64,000 bases of DNA from Paragorgia papillata (taxonomy: Eukaryota > Cnidaria > Anthozoa > Scleralcyonacea > Coralliidae). The DNA is taken from contig JAWNZC010000345.1 of the NCBI GenBank assembly GCA_035771165.1, positions 833,001 to 897,000 on the forward strand. Direction: 5' to 3'. Positions 12,801 through 22,600 of the stretch are shown here, in pieces; position 1 is the first letter of the stretch, and each line of letters begins with the position of its first letter. The notes under the pieces are model-generated. The model ran no database searches. It was not told the origin of the DNA and worked only from the letters and a program-made list of their open reading frames with translations. The position numbers and the translations under genes are program-made.

Positions 12801-13594
12801 TCAACAGCATGATACTAAAATGAGTTTTTGTTAAAAAGTTGTGGAAATATGAGATGGCACATTTGCCCTGTTAAAAACAGCTATAAATGCATATCAAATG
12901 TAGAACGCGACTTGTTTTGATTCTTATCTCTAAGGAAGTAATATAAAAATGCTTGGAAGCACCCCTTTATTTGAAGGGACAAACAATGGCAACACGTGTT
13001 GATTTTTTAATACGATTAATCGATAATTAATCGATTGTTGTCAACGATTAATCGATTATGAATATGGACCGATGGGTACAGCTCTACAATTACATGTAAA
13101 CTAAATTTTTGTTTGATTCCCAAAAATAGAAGTATTATATATACAGCCAGAAATATTCGGTGAAGTGATTGTATGCAAATTTGAACAAAAATAAACTAAA
13201 GTAAGTTACTTTATAATATTAAACGTTGCAAATATCGGTTTTCTGAATTCGTACTTATGTATGTTTGGTAAATGCTGTACTAAAGAAAAACTGTTTGTAC
13301 TTACCCGTCTAAATCACAGTTATCAAAATTAGCAGGAGACTCACATTCTATGACCTGTAAGGAATTAATATGAATAAAATGGGCAGTCGTTTATACTAAT
13401 TGAAAATGCGTTGACTTCTGTCACTTGAATACTCGTAATTTGTTAACACAACAATAACTTTTGTACTCCAAGTTTGTCTCAAAGATAATTCTTACCTTCC
13501 AAGAGCCATATACATCTTCTTCGTTCAGTTTCCATCGACCGTTGACTATATTTTCGAATCTCTTAACATAAGAACATGTGTACATCTTCGCCAT
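3711..13594 (-). CDS. BTB/POZ-domain protein gene, 8 exons, 3' end not seen
   Basis: The gene reads right to left with exons 13496-13594, 13305-13354, 12065-12185, 11868-11948, 10962-11072, 9115-9367, 5062-5124 and 3711-3878; all intron phases agree. Start is ATG at 13594 (MAKMYTCSYVKRF). The first 120 or so residues are an unrecognised domain rich in D, E and W. A BTB/POZ fold follows, read from LFSDMTITANNGRQ, FQAHKAILLCACP, then an LHYFYSGCLPL strand-helix pair. BTB domains dimerise and often act as Cullin-3 adaptors or transcription cofactors; which applies here cannot be told. After the BTB come helical segments ending at a phase-1 donor at 3710, so at least one further exon is expected. 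Introns hold a 2.9-kb pogo-like element and a 14-base minisatellite. BTB assignment is firm; family member unknown. Confidence 0.8.
3903..3996. mobile_element. Mini-element variant
   Basis: It shares AAAATCGTCTGGCGTTAGCC and the TAAAATA-TAAAGGCACTC end with 4980-5060. It lies about 25 bases from BTB exon 8. Confidence 0.55.
4503..4975. repeat. Large palindrome
   Basis: The arms share TAAATAGAGCAAAAAA and GCCGTTTTTGATTTAGT with their inverses near 4905-4960. Non-coding. Confidence 0.65.
4980..5060. mobile_element. Mini-element abutting a splice donor
   Basis: It has the same core as 3903-3996. Its AAAGGCACTC end runs into the donor of BTB exon 7 at 5060-5061. Confidence 0.55.
5062..5124 (-). 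CDS. BTB gene exon 7 (probable)
   Basis: The 63-nt exon has donor ACC|GTGAGT. Its 3' acceptor is weak (GTGAAG); it was chosen because it restores phase 1 with exons 6 and 8. The peptide reads FISVETLGHIQELLALN. The bases right after the donor belong to a repeated mini-element of the family at 4980-5060. Confidence 0.5.
5159..5669. mobile_element. TTAA fold-back element, family C
   Basis: Ends AGGGTATTGGC and GCCAATACCCT; TTAA on both sides. It lies about 35 bases from BTB exon 7. Confidence 0.8.
5698..5983. mobile_element. Truncated copy of the 41-450 element
   Basis: It shares TCGCACAATAGACGAAT, AACTTCGTCGGTAATGCG and the GATAATTCGTCGTGTAACTC core, but the right end is missing. Confidence 0.7.
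6560..7195. mobile_element. Palindromic element nested in the pogo-like element
   Basis: The arms share GATTCCTTACAGGATAATTG and AATGTGGACAAAACG with their inverses. AGAAATATATATTTCT lies on each side. Confidence 0.75.
8519..8764 (+). other. Unrecognised 81-codon open frame
   Basis: It starts ACAATGGCGGAC, a good initiation context, and encodes MADATSFLPSTASLV and a basic stretch. It lies inside the pogo-like element and does not resemble a transposase. It may be captured host sequence or chance. Confidence 0.2.
9115..9367 (-). CDS. BTB gene exon 6, core of BTB fold
   Basis: The 253-nt exon has acceptor TACAAG and donor AA|GTAAGT. The peptide FQAHKAILLCAC is the classic BTB 'AHK.IL' segment; LHYFYSGCLPL is the 'YTG/YSG' turn. 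It ends in phase 1. Confidence 0.85.
9418..9890. mobile_element. Palindromic element with GGGAACGTGGGCTCT repeats
   Basis: CCCGGGAAACGAGAGACTCTG and the inverse lie at both ends; the right end has five tandem GGGAACGTGGGCTCT copies. It sits next to the 14-base minisatellite. Confidence 0.65.
9891..10905 (+). repeat. 14-base minisatellite (ATGGGTCTGAGRTY)
   Basis: Dozens of units such as TCATGGGTCTGAGG alternate with TTATGGGTCTGAGA. It lies in the intron between BTB exons 5 and 6. Confidence 0.95.
10962..11072 (-). CDS. BTB gene exon 5, start of BTB fold
   Basis: It holds 37 codons between acceptor CTCAAG and donor CAG|GTATGT. A Ser-rich stretch precedes the BTB start, NGLFSDMTITANNG. Confidence 0.8.
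11459..11534. mobile_element. Mini-element, TTAACTCATTCCTGTCC ends
   Basis: It reads TTAACTCATTCCTGTCCGAG, ending inverted GGACAGGAAAGAGTTAA. It is about 75 bases long with a TTAA at each end. Confidence 0.7.
11868..11948 (-). CDS. BTB gene exon 4
   Basis: It holds 27 codons between acceptor TTGCAG and donor CTT|GTAAGT. The peptide contains FRLNLLGSETGELVPFL. Confidence 0.7.
12065..12185 (-). CDS. BTB gene exon 3
   Basis: The 121-nt exon has acceptor TATAG and donor AAG|GTAATA. The peptide includes LDEAGDIRWKLHH. It starts in phase 2 and ends in phase 0. Confidence 0.75.
13305..13354 (-). CDS. BTB gene exon 2
   Basis: The 50-nt exon has acceptor TTACAG and donor GG|GTAAGT. It begins VIECESPANF and ends in phase 2, which the next exon completes to Gly. 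Confidence 0.7.
13496..13594 (-). CDS. BTB gene exon 1
   Basis: It holds 33 codons starting ATGGCGAAG. The donor reads AAG|GTAAGA, phase 0. The peptide ends VYGSWK. Confidence 0.75.
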
Positions 13595-13689
13595 GTTACA
13601 GTAATTGTCGAAAAAGAAAACAAATTACTGAATTAGTAACCTGGCCTGGAAAAAAGACAGCCTGTTCGCAGGCTATATTAACCTGCATG

Positions 13690-14115
13690 AGGCCCCATAT
13701 ACACACGTAAGAACGCACAGTCTGATCAGCTCTGATTATCAGATCTGTTCAGAGAAATGTAGCGACCCTTGATACAGCCTGACAGCTACAGAATGTACCA
13801 GCGCTGATGTATAAACATTTAGTTAGAATTTCTAACAGACTGCGACAGCTCCGTAGACAACATACCTGTCCAGTCTGTTATATACAGCACTGACCGTACT
13901 GTCAGGCTGATATAGTTTGACAGAATCTGTTCTGAACAGTCTGTTGTAGCTGCAGGTATGATACAGATATGATATCATAGGTGTATCATAGCTGATACTG
14001 CAACAGGCTGTATCAGGGGTCGCTACATTTTTCTGAACAGATCTGGCATCATTTTGCATCAGGTCTGATAGAGTGTGCGTTTTTGCGTGTGTACCGATAA
14101 CGGTCACGTGACACA
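13690..14115. mobile_element. Palindromic element upstream of the BTB gene
   Basis: ATCTGTTCAGA-AAATGTAGCGACCC lies near 13745 and inverted near 14020. The ends carry ACACACGTAAGAACGCACA and its inverse. It is about 100 bases upstream of the BTB start codon. Confidence 0.65.
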
Positions 14116-14348
14116 TAAAAATGTGTCAGCGCTACGATTTAGGGGCATTTACTATTTTAGCTATACAATACCCTTGTTGCTATGCGTGTTTTCATTGGTT
14201 GTTGCCCATGATCTATATTAGAGGACAGACACATGGATCACGTCAGCTGACTCGTTTTTTTCTTTCTTCATGCCCCAAAATCCGACAGAGTTTTTATAAA
14301 AACCTTTTAAGTTTTTTTATTGTATAAAACAAATAGATTCCATTTTTT

Positions 14349-14497
14349 TGTTGTCTGTTCAGTTATAGATGCACAGAAGACGTCACAACGTGGTATAAGA
14401 ACATCAGTGACCCACTCGACTGCGTCTCGTGGGCCACTTTTTTGTTCTTACCACGTTGTGACGTCATCTGTGCATCTATAACTGAACAGACGACGGC
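14349..14497. repeat. Near-perfect palindrome, about 60-base arms
   Basis: TGTTCAGTTATAGATGCACA and AACGTGGTATAAGAAC are repeated inverted around a short GCGTCTCGTGGGCC centre. Confidence 0.8.
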
Positions 14498-14932
14498 AAA
14501 TTGGAATCTATTTGTTAAGTATATTGTCTATTGTATTCTATTCCATTTTATTGTTTTTATTGTATTCCATTGTGTTTCGTCGTTCTTTTAAAACGGTATT
14601 GTCTACCCCTAAATCATGACCGGTATAATTGGAAGCATTGAAGGGACACCACCCCTAGTAAGTCACCCTATTCGAGTAAAAATCAGTTCATCCTCTCTCC
14701 AACCACAGTTAACTGTGCTCCAACATTCTTTATTCTAGGACTCTACGATAACTTGCTGACGTCATGAAAATACGTTATCGTAAGAGAGAAGACTAAAGTA
14801 CTAGTTGGAGAAAAGGTCGAGTGATGCCAAACCCATGCGCAGTAAATAATAATTTATAAATTAAACGGACTTTCAAAGTCAGCGCTATGTTGGGTCTTTT
14901 TTTTTACTAACTAGCGTCTAAAGGCCTGGCCA

Positions 14933-15136
14933 AACGCTTTCAACATTTCATTCAACATTGTTGAATTCAACCGTGATTCAACATGTTGAAAGCGTTTGGC
15001 CACCCTGTTGAATGATGTTGAACGTTGTTGAACGGTGTTGAATGATGTTGAACGAAATTTGAACATGTTCAAATTTTCGTTCAGCATGCAATGTTGAATG
15101 AGGTTGCATGAAATGTTGAAAGCGATTGGCCAGGCC
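14933..15136. mobile_element. GTTGAA-rich fold-back element, family D
   Basis: Ends GGCCTGGCC and GGCCAGGCC; the inside is made of TGTTGAA words. TTAA is on the right, TAAA on the left. Confidence 0.75.
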
Positions 15137-15439
15137 TTAAAACGATGTAAATTCCTTGACAAAATATAAGGTCTGTTGCAGATATAAAAACTGACAAAAC
15201 CTAACAGCTATGAACATAACTTTCAAAAACTCATTAATATTCATGAACCAAATTGTCCACTAATAATATACAGTATTTGATCATGTGCAAGTCTTTTATA
15301 CCTGATAAAACTACTATGAATATTAACTAACGTGAAATTTTATATAAAGAATACTAATGAACGTGAAATTTTATATAAAATGTCATCCTAATTAGCAAAT
15401 CTATTGTCGGCGTTTTTGAAGCTATTCAAAACACTCGTA

Positions 15440-15850
15440 GTCGCGTTTTATCAGATAATGTGTATAGTTGAATGCCAAAATATTTTTCGATTTGAACTTT
15501 TATTTGTTGTTATATTGAGGTTTGTATTTCCAAAATGGTAATGAGAATGACGTCTATGTAGGCATAATTTGTATATGCAGTGTTCCGTTACAGCAGAAAT
15601 ATTACCCAATTCACGTCATGTTAATGGTGGGGATACTTGAATAGTATATTCTATATCCTCATTTTTCTCATTAAAATCTTCAAGCGGTTTATCATAAGAA
15701 AAGGAAAAAACACGCACAAATGCCTACATTGACGTCATCCTCATTAACATTTTGGAAATACAAACCTCAATATAACAACAAATAGAAGTTCAAGTCAGAA
15801 AATATTTTGGCATTCAGCTATTCGCTTTACATAGAATCCATATCAGTAAT
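15440..15850. mobile_element. Palindromic element
   Basis: The arms share GAATGCCAAAATATTTT, AATATGAGGTTTGTATTTCC-type text and ATGACGTC with their inverses. Non-coding, in the BTB-SFMBT interval. Confidence 0.6.
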
Positions 15851-16340
15851 ATCTTATTTGAGTTTATAGGCACTTTAAAAATTTAAATAAGCATAGCTTG
15901 GAAGGTTGGCAAACTTCAGAGCGCCTAAGGACCATTTCACAAATCTTTTATTTCGAATCGCGTTCATTTTATAAATAGTATCGTTGAACGATTGAACCTA
16001 AACAGTTCTATTGGTTAATTGCTTCATTATATACAAAAATACGATGCAGTTAAAGAAAGTGGACAAATTTACAAAGACCCTACCAAAACATAAAACATAA
16101 AACTTTCACTAGCTTTCCAAAAAAAGTTTATTTGGAATCAACTATGATAAAAGGGGCGTAAGAATCCTGTAGGATCTCCTGCAATTTTATACAGCGTGCC
16201 AAATATGTACTTTGGAGAATACTCGAACTTTTATTAAAGTGCTTAGGAAATAAAAAAATTTAATTATAAATGAACTCAAGAGTTCTTTCAAATAAGACAA
16301 ACATTTTCACTTCATACGCACTTTAAGAACTATAGACTAG

Positions 16341-17206
16341 ACTGAAACACAGAAGACTGAAACACAGAAGACTGAAACACAGAAGATTGAAACACTGCAG
16401 ACTGAAACACAGAAGACTGTAATACAGATGATTGAAACACAGAAGACTGAAATACAGATGACTGAAACACTGCAGACTGAAACACAGAAGACTGTAATAC
16501 AGATGATTGAAACACAGAAGACTGAAACACAGAAGACTGTAATACAGATGATTGAAACACAGAAGACTGAAACACAGAAGACTGTAATACAGATGATTGA
16601 AACACAGAAGACTGAAACACAGAAGACTGAAATACAGAAGATTGAAACACTGCAGACTGAAACACAGAAGACTGTAATACAGATGATTGAAACACAGAAG
16701 ATTGAAACACAGAAGACTGAAACACAGAAGACTGAAATACAGAAGACTGAAACACAGAAGACTGAAACACAGAAGACTGAAACACAGAAGACTGAAACAC
16801 AGAAGACTGAAACACAGAAGATTGAAACACAGAAGACTGAAACACAGAAGACTGAAACACAGAAGACTGAAACACAGAACATTGAAACACAGAAGACTGA
16901 AACACAGAAGACTGAAACAGAGAAGACTGAAACACAGAAGACTGAAATACAGAAGACTGAAACACAGAAGACTGAAACACAGAAGACTGAAACAGAGAAG
17001 ACTGAAACACAGAAGACTGAAATACAGAAGACTGAAACACAGAAGACTGAAACACAGAAGACTGAAACACAGAAGACTGAAACACAGAAGACTGAAACAG
17101 AGAAGACTGAAACACAGAAGACTGAAATACAGAAGACTGAAACACAGAAGACTGAAACACAGAAGACTGAAACACAGAAGACTGAAATACAGAAGACTGA
17201 AATACA
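16341..17206 (+). repeat. 15-base minisatellite (ACAGAAGACTGAAAC)
   Basis: About 58 units; because the unit is a multiple of three it keeps long frames open on both strands, which are not genes. It starts about 30 bases past the SFMBT stop and so probably lies in the 3' UTR. Confidence 0.95.
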
Positions 17207-17235
17207 AATTTCGGGAACTAATAAAAGTTTTAGTA

Positions 17236-17376
17236 TCACGTGTCATTCAAGGAACCAGCACGTGCTCGGAGCTGTGCGATGTAATTGCTCATTTTAAGCG
17301 TGGGACCGAGTTTCATATTAGTGAACTGCATCAAAGCATTTCGTGTTAGCAACAACAGAGATTCGCCATCCACTTC
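17236..17376 (-). CDS. Sfmbt-like: SFMBT exon 21, SAM domain end and stop
   Basis: The 141-nt exon has acceptor TCTCTAG. It encodes EVDGESLLLLTRNALMQF and KLGPTLKM, the typical SAM end helices, then TGA at 17236-17238. SAM domains of this class polymerise and join Polycomb proteins. A minisatellite starts about 30 bases past the stop. Confidence 0.9.
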   Translation of the reverse strand, partial: EVDGESLLLLTRNALMQFTNMKLGPTLKMSNYIAQLRARAGSLNDT

Positions 17377-18057
17377 CTAGAGAAAAAAATACAAAAAAAC
17401 GACGTTGAGTATTTTCATTTATTTTCACAGATTAACATGTCATTGATACCAATAAAATTCATTTTTAAGTTCCTTGAAGTTTTGCGTGGTGGTTACAAGT
17501 TCTTAATATTTATAACTCGTAGGCTTCGTTGAAATTAATGTGAATATGAACGAACGAACGAACGAACGAACGAACGAACGAACGAACGAACGAACGAACG
17601 AACGAACGAACGAACGAACGAACGAAACTAAACTAATCTTATTTATACTGGATAGCTCTATCAGTTAATAGCTAACTGTTCTCCCTAGAGGTCCAGTAAG
17701 GGCCATCCCTCATTGGTCCAGTGTTTCTACAGGAGGAAACCGGAGTACCCGGAGGAAACCTGTGGTGTTTGGTAGAGTCAAACTGGAAGCACTCTTCTCA
17801 CATGCGGCCAAGGTGAAATTTTAATCACTGCTGAGAGCAGGAATTGAACCCGGGTCGCAGAGGTGAAAGGCACGTGCGCTAACCACTGTGCCACCAACAC
17901 CCCAAACGAACGAACGAACGAACGAACGAACGAACGAACGAACGAACGAACGAATCAGTCGGTCGGTGCGCCCACTTCGCCTGTACTTGTCTGTGTGTCT
18001 GTTTGTGTGCCTGTCTGTCAGTCAGTATGTCTATGTCTGTGTCTGTGTCTGTCTCTG

Positions 18058-18100
<43 letters not shown>

Positions 18101-19544
18101 GTGTCCGTCGCGGTCATTCGGTATAATGGATCACTGTTTTAACACAAAGTACAATATAAAGAGTATGTAATGTGAAACTGTCTGAGCGTTCTTCCTTACC
18201 TGATCCATAAACAATGTTGCGTAATTCTTACAATCCGTGGCTCTGACATACTCCGCCACTTGCTCGATTGTCCAAGCTTTAGGATTTTGAGGATGATAAA
18301 TACACATATCACTCGAACAACCAGGCAATGAAGTATTCGTACCAATGCTTGCGAATGTAGGTATCCGTTTTTGAGTAGATCGTGGCGAGACCGCGTTCGA
18401 GAACTTAGGGCTAGTCGAATAAAATCCCCGTGGCTTCCTGGACGTGGGGCTGCCCGACGAAAGAAGACGTGATCGCTTGGGAGGCGGACCAGAGAAGCCA
18501 TTTATTGGCTGGTTTTGTTTTCCTGCAGAAAATGCCCAATTATTGTATCTAATATTTATAGACGTTATACCTAATTTGCAAGACAGGAGCATGACAGGAG
18601 CATTCACTGAAAATTTCAAGAGAATCTGGCAGCGTATAGTTCCCGAGTTATGAACTCTCAAAGTTTACCATGGCATAGTTAATAGAGCCCACGACCATGG
18701 CTAGTTCGGTTTTGAAGAAATTTGGGCTTCTTGGTAACAGTGCCTTCCGACGTACGCAGATGGGTCATTGATGCTGAAATTCATTGTTCTTAAAGGAGCA
18801 GTGTCACCATTTGCGCATCTTTTTTGCGCACATAGAAATAACTTCGGAAAATGTTGGAAATAGCTCTAAATCGGACAAGAAACCAGAGAAATGAATCAAA
18901 TGATATTTACCTTCTACGGTATTCCAATGAGAGCAGATAGGCTGCGAAGTCGCTATCGCTACATGAACCATATCCAGCTACGATTTTAGCATCTTTCCAT
19001 CACTCAAATATAGTCAGTGACAAGTAAATACGTTTGTGCTGACTATTCCAGGCTTTCTGTGAACTATTTGATCCCTCGTATTTTCTCTTTCCGCCTGAAT
19101 TATCGCGTCTTCCACCATACGCTCCGCCAAGTGCGGCCGCCATCTTGGATCAACAAACTTGAAAACCTACAGGCTGTAGTTTTTCAAGTTGGCGCGTAAT
19201 TATTGCGTGGGCTTTGCGAGTGACACTGCTCCTTTAAGCAGTTGACTATTTGCGTACGTCATAAGGCATTGTTACCAATAACCCAAATTTCTCCACGAAT
19301 GACTTAAACTTAAATTAGTAATGACTTAACTTAAATTAGCAGTTAAGTATAATTTGCGCGGCACTGGCACAAGACTGGAACAACCAAATTTTAACCTTGA
19401 ATGGCTACATAAGTCATTTTCGTATATAACTAGTACCCTATGGAACAATTTACCGGTTGAAATAAGGGAATCCAAAAATATTATGTCTTTTAAAAAGTCT
19501 GTAAGCAAGCATACATTTTTGAAGCTACTGCAGGTTCTACCATA

Positions 19545-19612
<68 letters not shown>

Positions 19613-22600
19613 GAATTAGATTCAGTTTAAATGTTTTAGGTTTCTAGAATTATTTGTAAATACTATTAATGTATATATTAACTCATACTTGTAATAATTT
19701 TTATGTCACGTTCACGTTTTTACGAGCTTTTCTGTAGCTCTTCGGTGATATGTGGGTAAATAAATTATTATTATTATTATTATTATTATGAAATCGAAGA
19801 CTATACATCAGATCATAGTCAATCGAGATATGGTCTGGAAACTCAGCTAAAGTCTTTGGTCTATCTTTTTGTTCGCCTTTATGCATTTTTGTGCACGGTG
19901 CACGGTCACTGAACACATTGTATTTTAGTATAATGAACGAATTGTCCAATAGCAACGTTTCAGTTCAATCACTCAACCGTGCTATTTAAATATTAACAAG
20001 ACGCCTGCTCAGGCGTACACTCGGGCTACTGATGATTGCGGCAACCTGCTGAACCTTGGCATGCCAGGTCCTGAGTTCAGACCAATTCACAGACAGTCGT
20101 GAGCCAGATCATTGAACAACTGTTAGTATTGCTGAAGCCATGTAGAAAACCTATGAACAGCGCAATTGCTCGACCAAAAGCATGAGAAAGTGTATACAGT
20201 GCCAATATAAAGATCCAGAATGTTAGCGTTTTGATCCTCATCTCTGTACCGGCGGTATTAAATATTTATAGAATGTAGAGACCTGTTTAGCCATGAGAAA
20301 AATATACTTTCTTGTACATATCGTTGTCGGTTGCCACTTGGATGCAACAGCTCCGGCTAGCCTTGCCTTCGACGAAATTGTTGGTAGGTTTTCCAAGTAT
20401 GTTGCTTATATGGTTGATCAGTGATGTGCTTGATACAACCACAGAATAGGAATGCAGGAACATGACTGTCGATTAATTCGAAGTGATCGAACACTCGAAG
20501 TGTGGGCTCCATATATGGGAGGTATTGCGCAATTTTGTGTGGCGAAGAAAACAAACGGAGCCGAAACCTAGACTCGGCTACCACAGGTAGCCCGAGTAAT
20601 AAACCTAAAACAAAGGATGTGCACGTTCAACATAAAATCCCAGCTCATTATAGGCGCTTTGAAGTTTGCCGAGTTTCCAGACCATATCTCGACTGACTAT
20701 ACATCAGATTCTCTTGATTTTTTTTGTGAGTGCTCCTGTCATGCTCTTCTGTTCATTATTGTCGGTTTCAGTTCACTTTTCAACACGCGGTTCGGAACTT
20801 CGTTGCCGAGTTTGATTTGATGTTCGAATGTTTGATTCAAAGTTAACCTTCACGGAAAACCTTCGGTCGATCAGACTTACTCTTGATACAATTTCTTTCG
20901 AAAACTACGTTGTTCGTAGCCAAAGAATGGCGCAAACCTGATTTTCGAATCGAACATTCGAACTTCAAATCGAAATTCGTAATGAACTTCTAAATGAGGA
21001 AACGTAATTTGAAACTTGGCAACGGACTTCCGAACTGCGCGTTGAAAAGTGAGCTAAAATCGACAATAAAACAAAAAAAATTCCGAGTTTTTCACTTCGT
21101 AGACACATTACAGTCAAAATGGAAATACCTTCCCACTTCTTCTTCTGTAGTTCGTTGCGTATTACTGTTTATTATATGGAGAAGAGTATTTTACTAGCAA
21201 CTAAAACACTTATAGAATCCATATTTCACTACATCCGGGAACCGAGTGACGTATTTCTCGTATGTAACGCTCGCGAGTGACATATCGACAAGTCAAAATT
21301 TACGCCTTTTGCCGTAATTATCGAATTAAGTAAATTTGAGCCAGTAACTTCTCTTAATTTACTTTTTCACGTAAAATGACGTATTCGAAGAAGCTGTTGT
21401 AGTTTTATTTGTATTTTCTAAAAGTTTTTAAGTCAAGCGGTTGTAGTTTTCGTTTTCCAATTTCCAGTTTATCAACATCACTTCCACGCATAATTTCATT
21501 GTCCATATAATAAATAGAACATTACACGGTTGCTCAAAGATATGGATTTTATGTTCTCGTGGCAAGAGCAATATCTCATTATTTATCCTTGCCACTCGAA
21601 CATAAAATCCATATCTTCTCGCCACCGTGTAATATCCCCTTTATATCTGTAGCCGCTACCTATTGTTGAAAACAGTACATAAATAGTATAATTTAGCTTT
21701 AAATGGCATTTACTCATAATGCAATAGATGTTTATCCCAAATCGATACCAACAGACAAATATACATCAAGAATTGGCGACGTTTATGGCTGGACTTTCCT
21801 CACGCTTTGGTAGCGGCTCACAGAGATACAGTAATACACAACCAACTACAGAAGCGGAAGTGGTTTAACTAGCTGTAAACCACACTTACCAAGAGGAGAA
21901 CGCAGTTTGACAGAAGGATGTTGACTACTTTGAACAGCATGAAGTACACCTTTCATCAGTTCAGCTTTCGGTGACGTCATACATGTTGTTGTCGCCGTTG
22001 TCGTCTCTGTTGGTGTGTCAGTGTTGTTTACATCAGTAACCATAGCACGAGAAGGCATAGTTATATTGTGGAACTTTAACTGCACTGCAGACTGAGGGTA
22101 ACTTGAAGATCGTTGAAATCGTTTCGGACTAACTTGAACTGGGTGTGGAGGCGTGAAAAGCGGATCTTTTTCGTCTTCCACTGGGAGTAAAAAACGAAAA
22201 TAAAGCAAAAACGTACAATGAGGAGACGTACTCTAGAATAAAACTGCAAAGACTAAACCTCCTGTTGGTAAAAAAAAGTTACTGTCTTGGCAATAAAAGT
22301 GTTCTTAAAATATTGTCAATATTCATTTGCCCTAAAGTGCCTATGAAATGAAAATTAAGTTTGTCTTATTTAAAAGAACACTTAAAATGATAGAGTAACA
22401 TCTTTTGAAGTTTTTCGTTTCCTTGCTTCGTTTTCGAGATATTTCAGTTTGTTTGACATGTAAATTTAACTTATGAGAAAGGGGATATTACACGGTAGCG
22501 AGAAGATATGGATTTTATGTTCGAGTGGCAAGGACAATATCTCACGAGTGAGAGCAGCGAACAAGTGAGATATTGCTCTTGCCACGAGAACATAAAATCC

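Noticed and set aside
9891..17206. CRISPR-like regular repeats
   Set aside because: Units are 14-15 bases with no unique spacers, in animal introns and UTR; they are minisatellites.
16323..17349. Long open frames on both strands, up to 307 codons
   Set aside because: They are produced by a 15-base repeat whose unit is a multiple of three; the peptides are pure repeats.
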